A DNA stretch of 64,000 nucleotides, from contig NZ_BDUD01000001.1 of the NCBI RefSeq assembly GCF_003113895.1, positions 124,001-188,000 on the forward strand, given 5' to 3'. Origin of the DNA: Nostoc commune NIES-4072. GTDB taxonomy: Bacteria > Cyanobacteriota > Cyanobacteriia > Cyanobacteriales > Nostocaceae. The notes under the pieces were generated by a model. It worked only from the letters and a program-made list of their open reading frames with translations, made no database searches and had not been told where the DNA came from. Below are positions 48,063 to 57,780 of the stretch, one piece after another. Each line of letters opens with the position of its first letter. Within the stretch, counting starts at the first letter, position 1. The translations under genes were made by a program, and so were the position numbers.

Positions 48063-49100
48063 TTAGCGAAGCGGTAGCGAGGAACGAGCGTCATTACGAA
48101 TTACAACTTTACCAAAGTGAGCCGCACTTTTGAGGTAATGATAAGCTTCTCGTGCTTCAATGAAAGGGAAAACTCGATCAATAATTGGTTTAATTTGATG
48201 CTGTTGCATCGCCTGATTCATTGCTTCAAACATTTCCCGGCTGCCAACATAAATGCCTTGAACTGTTAAACTTTTAAAAAGTATTGGCATGGGGTCAATT
48301 TCATTTCCTCTACCTGATAATACGCCAATCAAGCTAATACCTCCTCCAATACGGACTGCTTGCAGTGATTTTGGCAGAGTACCTGCACCGCCTACTTCTA
48401 CTACATGATCTACACCTGTGCGATTGGTTAATTGGTAAACTTGCTTTTCCCAATCTGGTGTTGTTTTGTAATTGATTGTTTCGTCAGCACCAAGCTGTTG
48501 AGCTAGTGCCAATTTCTCATCACTGCTAGAAGTAATAATTGCTCTAGCACCATGTATCTTGGCAAACTGGAGAGCAAAAATCGAAACTCCCCCCGTACCG
48601 AGTAATAAAATACTATCACCTGCGCGAATATTGCCTTTTGTCACCAGTCCATGCCAAGCTGTGACTGCTGCACAGGGTAAGGTTGCGCCTTCAATGTAGG
48701 ATAGATGGTCAGGTAATATTACCAAACCATTTTGGTGTAATACGACATACTCAGCTAGCATTCCATTGATACCGCCTCCTAAATCGGATTTCATTTTCTC
48801 TTTGGTTAAAGAGCCATAAATCCAGTCTTGGAAGAAAATACCAGCGACGCGATCGCCTATTTTAACCCGTGTCACACCTTCGCCTACCGCCACGACTTCC
48901 CCCGCACCGTCAGACAGGGGAATTAAGGGATATTTTTGTCCAGAACCGTAAGCTCCTTCAATGACTAGCAGATCGCGGTAATTTAGGGATGTTGCTTTGA
49001 CTTGAATGAGAACTTGTCCCGCAGTCGGTTTTAGTTCAGGGCGATCGACTAATGCGAGGGCATCAATCCCGGCGTTGCTTTGAATTTCGTAAGCTTTCAT
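48063..49100 (-). CDS. Zinc-free alcohol dehydrogenase/quinone oxidoreductase family protein
   Basis: 345 residues, MDR superfamily. It has the GroES-like half (VKATSLNYRDLLVIEGAYG, PLSDGAGEVVAVGEGVTRVKIGDRVAG) and the Rossmann half with LLLGTGGVSIFALQFAKIHGA and VVEVGGAGTLPKSLQAV. The structural-zinc cysteines and the catalytic Cys/His set of zinc ADHs are absent, pointing to an NADPH quinone-oxidoreductase-like enzyme. The last ten residues (NDARSSLPLR) are encoded by the dispersed repeat with GAGCGTCATTACGAATT. It stands alone between two copies of a 56-bp repeat. Confidence 0.9.
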   Translation of the reverse strand: MKAYEIQSNAGIDALALVDRPELKPTAGQVLIQVKATSLNYRDLLVIEGAYGSGQKYPLIPLSDGAGEVVAVGEGVTRVKIGDRVAGIFFQDWIYGSLTKEKMKSDLGGGINGMLAEYVVLHQNGLVILPDHLSYIEGATLPCAAVTAWHGLVTKGNIRAGDSILLLGTGGVSIFALQFAKIHGARAIITSSSDEKLALAQQLGADETINYKTTPDWEKQVYQLTNRTGVDHVVEVGGAGTLPKSLQAVRIGGGISLIGVLSGRGNEIDPMPILFKSLTVQGIYVGSREMFEAMNQAMQQHQIKPIIDRVFPFIEAREAYHYLKSAAHFGKVVIRNDARSSLPLR

Positions 49101-49151
49101 TGGCGGATTCCTTTTGCCAAAGATTATATACAGGGCTATTTCATTCTCATC

Positions 49152-49207
49152 TAGCCCGCCTCAGAATAAATTCTGAGGCTAATAGCAAAAGTCGTCTAAA
49201 GACGACT
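49152..49207. repeat. 56-bp dispersed palindromic repeat, copy 2
   Basis: Same as copy 1 with two changes. After it the element continues with AGTCCACTAAAGTGGACT and GGAACTTTAGTTCTGGGCGG (to about 49275), so this copy is longer and made of four nested hairpins. Confidence 0.9.
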
Positions 49208-49323
49208 AAGGAAAGGCTTTTAGTCCACTAAAGTGGACTTAAGCTATTAGCTCGGAACTTTAGTTCTGGGCGGTTTATGTTTAGAACGAAATAGCCCTAC
49301 TCTAAATTGATAGTCATTTCACC

Positions 49324-52300
49324 TTATGAGCTTGGTTGCTGATCGGGAAACATACATTTATCAGAATCGCAACCACTAGGGCCAGCCTCTGCCATTTCGC
49401 CTAAATCGTAGCGGCTTAAGACTGCACAGAAATCATCTGTTTTGCGCCGTGCTTTCACTTCTTGATTTAAGCGATTGTAAGTTGGTTTATCTATCGGTTC
49501 AAATGGCAAACGTGGGAATGATTGTAAATCATCAAAACGAGCTAAAAGAGCGGCTGAAATATATCCTTCATCATTCTGGATAGTTTCGTAAATGCGCTGT
49601 CCTAAAGGTTCGATCTCATCAGAACGAAGTTCTAAAGTTGCTGATGTGTTGTGAGTCACGTACCAACGTTGAACCTGGAGGACAAAATCAAATTGGGCTA
49701 AGACTGAAAACTTAGAAACATCAATTTCATCAGCCCCTGGTAAATCAGCCCAAGATACAGAAACAGGGATTTCTACTAACCACTCACTCACCCGTGGATC
49801 AAAGGGATCGTTGAGCAAATTGCCCTGTTCATCTTTATCTGATTGAGAGGGAATGACGTTGTAACCATAGTCAATACAAGCTAAGGCTACTGGGTCATTT
49901 TTGCCGAAGGTGATGCGGCGAATAAATCTTTGCGCTTTTGGGGGATGCCATCCTGAACTAGCATTAGTTAATAATGCCTTCGTGCCACTGGGCTGGACTG
50001 TAGTGCAACGATTTGGACGCTTGAAATTATGGCGATCGCAGTAATCCCAAACTACCCTATGTACAATATCTTTCCAAGAACTTAGATATTTTTCTTCCTC
50101 ACGCTTGAAAGCTAATCCTTGTGGAGTTGCAGGTCTTCCGGCTTCCCACCAGCGCAGCCAATCAACACCAAAAGCATGGACAAAGAAATCAAATAAACCT
50201 GTAAAAGAAACTCCCACAATCGGATCTAATTCACGGCTGTATTGATAACGTGGTTCCAGGAATTTGTGATTTAAAAGTGCTGCTACAGATAGCGCCCCAG
50301 CAGTGAAAGCTTCCTCTTGTTCTTTATAGTTATGTGGATCGATTTGATTGAGGTGAACCTCTGACAAATTGCAGTTACCAGTTAGGGTATTACCAAATAC
50401 TCCTTTGTGATGTTCTGGTTCATTGAAGCAATAAGTATCGTGCAAACTTGGTAATTCTTCTACACCTCTGACTATTTGCCATTTACCTTTGTGTTTTGCG
50501 TCACACCCTTTGCTCACATCCAAACGCTGGCAAGGAATTTGTCCACAGTCAGTAATTTGCAAGTAGTATAAATCTTGACTGCGAACACCAGAGTTAGTTA
50601 CTGACCCTTTATGAGCGCAGAGATTTAAAGAAGAACGGATACCGCATTTAGTTAGTAATAACTGCACTCGATACGCACGTTCGTAATCAGAAATGTAAAT
50701 CCTAATGCCATTGCTATGTGTATTTGTGCCATCTGTATCGGCTAAACCAGCAATAAAGTGCAAAATTGCTTGGCGATTCCAACTAGCAATTACATTCAGT
50801 GACTCTGGATTTGTTTTTAAACTCTTTAAAAATTCTCCAGAAAAACCTAAGTCTGTTACATCTATAAAAGTTGGTAAGTAGTCATAGTTTCTTTCAGGAG
50901 ACTTACTTCCGATTACAGATAAAGCTGCTTTTTGTTCATAGAGTCTAACTTTGGCATTACCATTTTGGTCTGTAGTTCCATCTCCTACAGCTATCCCCAA
51001 AGTATAGGCATAACTTGGATCGATATTTAACCCACTTTCATACTGAATCATAAAAGGCTCAGTATGAATGGCATATCTACTAACATCCATCAAATCCTTG
51101 GTTTGCACTTCTTTGTATTCTTTATCAAATCTATCTTTCACAAAGAAGCGATGATATTCGGTTGCATCTAAGTAAGTACCATCTGCAAATTTGACTCGAT
51201 ACAGCTTGCGTTCGCTACCAGTTTTAAATGGCGTTATTTGACTCCATTTTTGACCATTCCAAATCTCAATTTCATCTCCAACAACATCTTTGATTTTATG
51301 CATTCCATCTTTAGTGATGAGCAAAGTATCACCACTCACACAATGGAAGTTAGCGCCAATTATCTCACCACACGGATTTAAACCGTAGCGAGCTAAACGA
51401 TGTTCTAGCTCATTAGCATCAATATTTGGATAGCGTTCCTGTAACCACTGTTTTGCTGTTCCTTGTTCATAAGCTTGCAAAAAATTAACTTTGTCAGATT
51501 GTGTTGGCAGCAAATCAATGTTTGATCGCGCTACGGCTTCACCAGCCCATTGAATCGCTCCCTCGCCACTATAATATTGTTTGCGAACGGCATTAAGACA
51601 TTCTTCTAAGGTTGGCTTGCGGTGAAAAACTCTCGTATGGTTCGCCATCCTGAGTGCATCACGCTCTGGATCAATTCGCCAGTTGCCACTTTCATCTTGC
51701 TGCCATAAGTTATCTTTGGCATCAGCAAACAAACTATCTTCACTAGAACCTTGCCTCATGCCAGCACTATTATGTGTCAGATAGCCATCGCAATAGAAAC
51801 AATGAGCTTCTTCGACTTCAATATCGTAAGTGTGGACATGATCGTAACTGCCTAGTCCTTTCACAGTGACTGGAATATCTAGCGAGATATCAGCTTCAAC
51901 GATATAGCGCTCATAATTGGCATCAACAGTGCGAGAACCTTGGAATCCCATATCTCGCATCTCGCTATAAGTGTAAGCTTCTTGCATGATTGCACCAGGG
52001 ACGGTAAAACCATACATTTTCAATCCTTTTTTCACACACCCTTTAGCTGAGTGTGGTGCAATGAGTGCGTTATAACGCTCTTTAAGGGCTGGAATTGTTA
52101 GGTTGTACTTTACTTGCCATGTTTGCTGTTGTGGATGGGTAATGCTAATTCTGCCAGCGATCGCTAAACTGGATAAAACTGCACTAACTTGTCTAATAAA
52201 TGACCGATAGACTGAGGTAACTAAGTGAGGGGGTCGGTTATTGACAGCACCACCACTGTCCATTAATCCAGCTAGGTAAGCCGCCCTGATATCTACTGAA

Positions 52301-53814
52301 CCTTGCAAAATAAAACTAGGAATTGCTAGGGGAATATTAGGTTGCTTAATGTAGCGATAGAAATACTCAGCTAGTCGAATAGATGAGCAGATTGATTTGG
52401 CAGTGTTTTCGCCCTTGATTACTCCATGAGTAGCAGTCAATCCAAATAAAGCTAAAACAGCATCTATCTTGGCTTGAACTCTAGCTGTGAGTTCTGCATC
52501 TAAGCTGTTCATTGTCCATTCAACCCGGCCATAAGGCTTATCATACTTATTGCGACCGAGAGCAATATAGCCGTCACCGTGGGTTAACCCAATTAGCCAA
52601 GCAACCTCAGATGTTAATTCGGGAATTACAAACGACTTAGCTGTGCGACTGTTTGAGGGTCGAGATTCAGTAAAATCAGGGGGGAGATGGGTAACTGTAC
52701 CAGGTAGAACTTGTGTGTTGTGCAGTAGGCGATCGCCCTCAACTAAACTTGCAACCGATTTCCAAGTAATTCCCCCTTGAGCATCTGCAAGAACTGCTTG
52801 TCTGTGGTTTAAAGTTGCTCTTGGGTAAGTCGCATTAGTTTCAATTTCATAGACATCCTGAAATCCTTGGTCGAATTTATCAACAACTCGCCGAAATCCT
52901 AAAGGAGTTTGTACTAGATCGCCCACTTGGACATCGCAAATGGGAACAAGACCTTTGGAAGTATGAACTAAAGCATCTTCAGGTAGACAGCGCCGAATAT
53001 TACCTGCAACAATTGTTACAGCAGCTTGATCGATTAACAGACAGCATTCAACTGAATTTAATTGCCGTCCTACAGCTTTATTTAGGATGGAAGCACAACG
53101 CTGATAAAGTCCGGGCAATTTTATAGGATTAGCAACTCCTCCAAAGCCGTTGAGAGTTTCTCCTGCTTTTCGGACATCACTGATGTCAACTAATACTTCA
53201 ACTTCTCCTGAAAATCGTTCATTAGTGGAGAGTTCTAATAGGGCTTGATATGATTCAACCCAACCTTCACGGCTATCTCCAACGTGAATAGTGACGTTAT
53301 TGCCTTCTATATGAGTTTCAGTATATTCACGCCGTTGTTGAACAGGAGTGCTGCCAATTTCGCCTTGTACAGTAACATTCAATTGATTACGGATGGGGGG
53401 CAACTGGTTAATAAATTGTGGTTCTATGACGGCTCCAGTACCACAGCCCATCATTGCCAAATCCATCATTAATCCGAAGGCACTCCAGTCTTCGAGATTG
53501 GTGGAGGTGCAATTATAAGCCCCAGAAAAATTCTTTGGCTTGGTTATCCAGTCTGTACCACCAACCCACAGCCAGCGTCCACTGGGCATAGCTTTCAAGT
53601 TGCGCTGCATTTTATCGAGGATGACAGCTTCTTCTTGAGTGAGCTTTCCTAACTCGACTAAGCCGAGTAAAGTGCGATCGCATACCTCATCCCATGTTTC
53701 CCTTAGTCCTGCCTTTGTGCGGCGGCTATAGGTTCTAAAAAATACGGGATTAGCAGCCGGTGCTGTTTCGGGAAACTTTGCACTCTGGCGTTTTCTTTCG
53801 AGTTCTCGAACCAT
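49324..53814 (-). CDS. nrdJ: Adenosylcobalamin-dependent ribonucleoside-triphosphate reductase, with two inteins
   Basis: 1496 residues, of which 766 are the host enzyme: 1-275, 683-824 and 1148-1496. It reduces ribonucleotides to deoxyribonucleotides with a B12 radical. Catalytic residues are visible: Cys in YNCTST (102), the NPCGEI pair with Cys815 and the Glu, and the redox pair CDSDKC at the C-terminus (about 1482-1487). The single-chain, C-terminal Cys-pair layout fits the monomeric class II enzyme. Intein 1 (276-682) lies at GNIRR/SAGMRQG; intein 2 (825-1147) lies directly after NPCGEIIGANFH, at the active site. Without splicing the enzyme would be inactive. No cobalamin riboswitch was seen upstream. 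Confidence 0.95.
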   Translation of the reverse strand: MVRELERKRQSAKFPETAPAANPVFFRTYSRRTKAGLRETWDEVCDRTLLGLVELGKLTQEEAVILDKMQRNLKAMPSGRWLWVGGTDWITKPKNFSGAYNCTSTNLEDWSAFGLMMDLAMMGCGTGAVIEPQFINQLPPIRNQLNVTVQGEIGSTPVQQRREYTETHIEGNNVTIHVGDSREGWVESYQALLELSTNERFSGEVEVLVDISDVRKAGETLNGFGGVANPIKLPGLYQRCASILNKAVGRQLNSVECCLLIDQAAVTIVAGNIRRCLPEDALVHTSKGLVPICDVQVGDLVQTPLGFRRVVDKFDQGFQDVYEIETNATYPRATLNHRQAVLADAQGGITWKSVASLVEGDRLLHNTQVLPGTVTHLPPDFTESRPSNSRTAKSFVIPELTSEVAWLIGLTHGDGYIALGRNKYDKPYGRVEWTMNSLDAELTARVQAKIDAVLALFGLTATHGVIKGENTAKSICSSIRLAEYFYRYIKQPNIPLAIPSFILQGSVDIRAAYLAGLMDSGGAVNNRPPHLVTSVYRSFIRQVSAVLSSLAIAGRISITHPQQQTWQVKYNLTIPALKERYNALIAPHSAKGCVKKGLKMYGFTVPGAIMQEAYTYSEMRDMGFQGSRTVDANYERYIVEADISLDIPVTVKGLGSYDHVHTYDIEVEEAHCFYCDGYLTHNSAGMRQGSSEDSLFADAKDNLWQQDESGNWRIDPERDALRMANHTRVFHRKPTLEECLNAVRKQYYSGEGAIQWAGEAVARSNIDLLPTQSDKVNFLQAYEQGTAKQWLQERYPNIDANELEHRLARYGLNPCGEIIGANFHCVSGDTLLITKDGMHKIKDVVGDEIEIWNGQKWSQITPFKTGSERKLYRVKFADGTYLDATEYHRFFVKDRFDKEYKEVQTKDLMDVSRYAIHTEPFMIQYESGLNIDPSYAYTLGIAVGDGTTDQNGNAKVRLYEQKAALSVIGSKSPERNYDYLPTFIDVTDLGFSGEFLKSLKTNPESLNVIASWNRQAILHFIAGLADTDGTNTHSNGIRIYISDYERAYRVQLLLTKCGIRSSLNLCAHKGSVTNSGVRSQDLYYLQITDCGQIPCQRLDVSKGCDAKHKGKWQIVRGVEELPSLHDTYCFNEPEHHKGVFGNTLTGNCNLSEVHLNQIDPHNYKEQEEAFTAGALSVAALLNHKFLEPRYQYSRELDPIVGVSFTGLFDFFVHAFGVDWLRWWEAGRPATPQGLAFKREEEKYLSSWKDIVHRVVWDYCDRHNFKRPNRCTTVQPSGTKALLTNASSGWHPPKAQRFIRRITFGKNDPVALACIDYGYNVIPSQSDKDEQGNLLNDPFDPRVSEWLVEIPVSVSWADLPGADEIDVSKFSVLAQFDFVLQVQRWYVTHNTSATLELRSDEIEPLGQRIYETIQNDEGYISAALLARFDDLQSFPRLPFEPIDKPTYNRLNQEVKARRKTDDFCAVLSRYDLGEMAEAGPSGCDSDKCMFPDQQPSS
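50374..51342 (-). other. Intein 2 in NrdJ (323 aa), endonuclease motifs intact
   Basis: Starts at Cys825 (CVSGDTLLITKDGMHKI) and ends TGN before Cys1148. Block B is TEYH. The LAGLIDADG-type motifs LGIAVGDG and IAGLADTDG both keep the acidic residue. The penultimate residue is Gly (LTGN/C) instead of His, with HHKGVFGNTLTGN as the last block; some natural inteins tolerate this. The intein sits in the active-site NPCGE region of the enzyme, with Cys as the +1 residue. Confidence 0.92.
51769..52989 (-). other. Intein 1 in NrdJ (407 aa), homing endonuclease motif damaged
   Basis: Starts at Cys276 (CLPEDALVHTSKGLVPI) and ends HN before Ser683. Block B is TLNH, the C-terminal blocks are VHTYDIEVEEAHCFYCDGY and LTHN/S, so splicing residues (Cys1, penultimate His, last Asn, +1 Ser) are all present. 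The LAGLIDADG pair is LIGLTHGDG and LAGLMDSGG: in the second motif the catalytic acidic residue is Gly. The endonuclease is therefore probably inactive, although the intein can still splice. Confidence 0.92.
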
Positions 53815-54064
53815 ATACTAAGTGTCTTGCGTTCTTGTTGCGTGCGGACAGACTATGACTATACGCCAAGTAGTTTGAGTATTAAAGATTGTCAAATTGT
53901 CCACTTTACGCTAGTTATAAGCCGTAGTATTTGCAACAAAAATTTATGATGTATAATATTCTTCACCCTTGGGTAGCATCTCAAACTCAAGTTTTAATTA
54001 GCACATATAAATTTATAAGTAAAATCTCTTTATACCGATTCTTAACTTAGCGGAGGCATAAACT

Positions 54065-54574
54065 TTGCTGAAAATTATGCAGGTAGAAATTGACGAACAT
54101 AAATCTCATATACACCAACTCTTTTGGGAATATTTTAACGAGACTAAGTTGATATTCAGCCATCAGTTTGGTATCAATTTAGATGTGAATAAATTCTTTG
54201 AGCAATATATGACTCAACTGCACGAATTTATACCCCCTTCAGGACGCTTGCTTTTGGGACAATACGAGGCAAAAATAGCAGGCTGCGCTTGCTTGCGAAA
54301 AATTGGTGAAGATATTGGCGAAATTAAAAGGATGTATGTAAGACCAGAATTTCGCAAAAAAGGAATCGGTAGAGCATTATTAGAAACTATCATCAATGAA
54401 GCTTCTAATATTGGTTACTCAAAGATTCGTTTAGACAGCGCCCCTTTTGCAAAGGAAGCACATACACTTTATCGTGTATATGGCTTTCAGGATATAGAGC
54501 CGTATTTAGAAAAGACAGAGATTCCTATAGAATATCGAGCCAACTGGGTTTTTATGGAATTAGTTTTAAAATGA
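54065..54574 (+). CDS. GNAT-family acetyltransferase 1
   Basis: 169 residues if translation starts at the TTG at 54065, which has a CGGAGG site nine bases upstream; the ATG at 54077 is too far from it. GNAT motif A is clear: IKRMYVRPEFRKKGIGRALLETIINEA, with YSKIRLDSAPFAKEAHTLYRVYGFQDIEPY. The acyl acceptor is unknown. The last bases overlap the start of the next gene (ATGA), so translation is coupled. Confidence 0.88.
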   Translation: MLKIMQVEIDEHKSHIHQLFWEYFNETKLIFSHQFGINLDVNKFFEQYMTQLHEFIPPSGRLLLGQYEAKIAGCACLRKIGEDIGEIKRMYVRPEFRKKGIGRALLETIINEASNIGYSKIRLDSAPFAKEAHTLYRVYGFQDIEPYLEKTEIPIEYRANWVFMELVLK

Positions 54575-55080
54575 TCAATATCCGTTGTGAAACTCTGTCA
54601 GACTACACAGTAATAGCTGAGGTGAATACATTAGCCTTTGGGCAAGAAAATGAGGCTAAATTTGTAGAGAAAATTCGCTGTTCTGACCGCTATATTCCAG
54701 AACTTTCTCTGGTTGCAGAGATTGATAATGTTGTAGTCGGTCATATTTTATTCAGCTACATTGACCTGGTGAGTGAAGAAACACTACAGGTACTCGGTTT
54801 AGCACCTTTGGCAGTTCATCCAAAGTTTCAACGACAAGGTATTGGTAGCGCACTAATAAAAGCAGGGTTAGAAATAGCAGAGGCAAAGAAAGAAGCCATA
54901 GTGATTGTCCTTGGTCATCCCCATTTCTATACTCGCTTTGGTTTTCAGCCTTCTGTTGTTTATGAAATCGAGTCTCCTTTTCCAGTACCAGAGGATGTCT
55001 TCATGGTTAAACCACTGCAAAGTTATCAAAAAAGGTATAAAGGAAAAGTTTTTTATCCATCTACTTTTGATGGAGTGTAA
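54571..55080 (+). CDS. GNAT-family acetyltransferase 2
   Basis: 169 residues. Motif A: LGLAPLAVHPKFQRQGIGSALIKAGLEIA, then VIVLGHPHFYTRFGFQPS. It resembles the YhbS-type N-acetyltransferases. It starts within the stop codon of the upstream GNAT gene, forming a two-gene operon. A repeat with GCGTCATTACGAATT follows the gene. Confidence 0.9.
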   Translation: MINIRCETLSDYTVIAEVNTLAFGQENEAKFVEKIRCSDRYIPELSLVAEIDNVVVGHILFSYIDLVSEETLQVLGLAPLAVHPKFQRQGIGSALIKAGLEIAEAKKEAIVIVLGHPHFYTRFGFQPSVVYEIESPFPVPEDVFMVKPLQSYQKRYKGKVFYPSTFDGV

Positions 55081-55198
55081 CTCGCGCACAAATTCAGGGA
55101 TGAGGCAGATGAATAGGAAATTAGCCGAATGCTGCGCGTAGCTTGCTTCGGTATAGAGGTACGCGCAGCGTCTTGTAGAAAGCGTCATTACGAATTAG

Positions 55199-55585
55199 TT
55201 AAACACTCTGGCTTGATGCTTTCTTGGCAATAGTTTTTAAGCGAGTTGCTCTGCTTTTACGGAGACTCTCACTTCTGCGAACTCCACCAGCCATCTCATA
55301 TTCGCGGCTGTCTTTGCCGTATTTAAAAGCAATCCCTGTGAGCATTTTCTCTGAGAAAGCGCCCAAAGTTTGTTCTAACTCTTCAAGTTCTAATTTGGAA
55401 GAGTCAATCATGCTGAGAATAGTGTTATGCCCCTCTAACTTGGTACGTACCTGTTCAAGTAATTGTGTCAGGTTTGTTAAGTTATAAGCATCCCCAAGAT
55501 CCAGATTGGGATTTATTGCTTTGAGTCCAGCGAATCTTAACTCAGCATTTTCTAAAACGCGAGATGTGCGTTTTCTTTGAGACAT
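55199..55585 (-). CDS. Conserved coiled-coil hypothetical protein
   Basis: 128 residues, strongly charged, with a predicted coiled coil at about 40-80 (LLEQVRTKLEGHNTILSMID, SSKLELEELEQTLGAFSEKML) and a conserved C-terminal block YGKDSREYEMAGGVRRSESLRKSR that ends in a basic tail. A relic of the same block lies at 13777-13830. No known function. The start is preceded by AAGGAAATAAATCT. Confidence 0.7.
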   Translation of the reverse strand: MSQRKRTSRVLENAELRFAGLKAINPNLDLGDAYNLTNLTQLLEQVRTKLEGHNTILSMIDSSKLELEELEQTLGAFSEKMLTGIAFKYGKDSREYEMAGGVRRSESLRKSRATRLKTIAKKASSQSV

Positions 55586-56406
55586 AGATTTATTTCCTTG
55601 TGAGGTTTCTAAAATTACTATGCCCTACTGAAGCTAAATTTTGGTTCAGCAAAATCCACAATAATTATTGTGTTTTGTAGCAGAATTTCTCAGTATACTA
55701 AATTAAGTATAATTTTATACTTATAAAGTAATGCGTTATCGTGCAGTGCAACGCACCCTACTACAGAATAAGCTGTGTCAACTCCAGAACAAGCTGTAGT
55801 TACTAAAACTTGTTCGTTTGTAACTCTAGAACAAGCTGTAGTTACTAAAACTTGTTAAGTGATAAGTTCAGAACAATCTGTAGTAACTAAAACTTCTACT
55901 TTACTTATCACTTAAGGACTTTGTATAATTAATAAATGATTTTTTTAAATAAAACTAAAGTTTTATTTATATAACGACAACTATTTGTAACTAAAGTATC
56001 TACATTTATTAGTACAGCTTAAGTTGTATAGGATTACTATTTGATTTTTGAACGAAATTAAGTATTGTAGAGTGTGTTAGAACGGAGTTCGTAACGCACT
56101 ATGAACACGAGTTTGATGCCGTACTCTCCGTGCTAACACATCCTACGTATATTTTCTCCAAATCAAACCGGATTCTTATATTAACTACAGATGTTAGTTT
56201 AGCTATCAAAGGATGAGTTTTTGTAACTGATTCTCTTAAAACTAGAAAAATAATTAAAAGAGGTATTTGTTGAGGCTGGCTACGATTCTCAGGAGAAAAT
56301 TATTGGCCTTGTGCAAAGAGGTTAAACGAGTGATAAAGAAGTTTTCTGTATATTCAGACAGGAATTCGTCGTCATGCTTGATATATTAGGATTGAGAAAA
56401 AGATTA
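55586..56406. other. Intergenic, 0.8 kb, with 42-bp tandem repeats
   Basis: Three 42-base units start at 55786, 55828 and 55870; the first two are near identical (AGAACAAGCTGTAGTTACTA...), the third is diverged. A GTGCTAACACATCCTAC / GTAGAGTGTGTTAGAAC pair near 56065-56150 forms an imperfect inverted repeat. No gene seen. Confidence 0.75.
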
Positions 56407-57780
56407 TTAAACTATTGGTGCTGAAACTACACCCTTTACCTCTAATGCAGCCGCAACCCGTAAAATTAAAGCTTCGTTATATGGTGCTGCTATCAATTGC
56501 ACACCTAAAGGTAAAGTATTTTGGTGCTGAATTGGTACTGATAAAACTGGTAAACCAATAAAAGATAATGGTTGAGTAAATAATCCTAAATGAGGACGGA
56601 CAAGAATTTCTTCCCCATCCAAAATCATGGTTTGTTGACCAATTAGCGGTGTGGAAATTGGTGTAGTTGGGGCAAGAATTATATCTACATTTTGAAAGAC
56701 TTCCCGAACGCGATCGCGGTACCATTTTCTAAAGCGTTGTGCTTGCAGATACCAGCTACTAGGAATTAACGCCCCAGCTAAAAAGCGATCGCGTGTTGCT
56801 GAATCAAAATCTTGAGGACGACATCGCAATTTATCCAAATGCAGATTTGCGCCCTCACTAGCTGTAATCACAAAAGCTGCTGCACGGGCGCGGTGTGCTT
56901 CTGGTATGGTTACGTATTCAGTGACATCCAAAGAATCAGCTATCTTTTGCACTGCTGCTAAAGCTTCCGGTTCTGCGCCTTTGGTGAAATAATCAGCTGC
57001 AATGGCAATTCTGATATCAGAAATATCTTGTTTAAGTTGTGGTAAAACCAATTCAGGCGGACGCTTTGTGCAAACTGGATCGCGATCGTCTTCTCCTTGA
57101 AGCACATCAAACACCGTGGCGATATCCTGCACCGAACGCGCAAAAGGGCCAATATGGTCAAAACTGCTAGAAAATAAAGCTACGCCAGCACGAGATAACC
57201 TTCCGTAAGTCGGCTTTAAACCAAAAACGCCACACAACGCCGCCGGAACGCGAATTGAACCATTGGTATCAGAACCCAATGTTAACGGTACTAACCCAGC
57301 AGCAACAGCAGCCGCCGAACCACCCGATGAACCACCAGCAACTCGCTGTAAATCATGGGGGTTGTGAGTAGCACCGTAATGGGAGTTTTCTGTAACAAAC
57401 CCATAAGCGTACTCATCCATATTTAAAGCGCCAACCAGCACAGCACCCGCTTGTTTCAGCTTTGCTAATGCGGTTGCATCTTGGCTTGCTGCTGGGTTCT
57501 CTGCATTGATTTTCGACCCCGCCAGAGTCGTTCGCCCTGCGATATCAAAGAGATTTTTCACCGCAAAAGGTACACCAGCAAGTATTCCAGGATGATTACC
57601 TTGGGCGATTTCCCTGTCAATGCGGGCTGCATCTGTTAAAGCCGTTTCAGCAATCACAGCCGTAAAACAGTTAAGTTGATTATCTTGCGCTGCTATTCGT
57701 GCGATCGCAGCCTTGGTAACTTCCACCGCGCTAACTTTGCCTTCACGTACAGCAGCAGCTATCGATACAGCATCATTCAT
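56407..57780 (-). CDS. AtzE-family amidohydrolase (amidase signature)
   Basis: 457 residues. The amidase-signature triad is present: Lys in PFAVKNLFD (about 73), Ser in GGSSGGSAAAVAAG and the second Ser in GSDTNGSIRVPAALCG. It matches the AtzE type (1-carboxybiuret hydrolase), best recognised by the ALNMDEYAYGFVTENSHYGATHNP segment and by the DUF4089 partner encoded just upstream. The stop of that gene overlaps this start by four bases (57777-57780). No other cyanuric acid gene is seen, so in this organism the substrate may be different. Confidence 0.9.
   Translation of the reverse strand: MNDAVSIAAAVREGKVSAVEVTKAAIARIAAQDNQLNCFTAVIAETALTDAARIDREIAQGNHPGILAGVPFAVKNLFDIAGRTTLAGSKINAENPAASQDATALAKLKQAGAVLVGALNMDEYAYGFVTENSHYGATHNPHDLQRVAGGSSGGSAAAVAAGLVPLTLGSDTNGSIRVPAALCGVFGLKPTYGRLSRAGVALFSSSFDHIGPFARSVQDIATVFDVLQGEDDRDPVCTKRPPELVLPQLKQDISDIRIAIAADYFTKGAEPEALAAVQKIADSLDVTEYVTIPEAHRARAAAFVITASEGANLHLDKLRCRPQDFDSATRDRFLAGALIPSSWYLQAQRFRKWYRDRVREVFQNVDIILAPTTPISTPLIGQQTMILDGEEILVRPHLGLFTQPLSFIGLPVLSVPIQHQNTLPLGVQLIAAPYNEALILRVAAALEVKGVVSAPIV

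Noticed and set aside
53815..54064. Cobalamin riboswitch upstream of nrdJ
   Set aside because: Only 250 bases of AT-rich DNA; no B12-box-like sequence was recognised.
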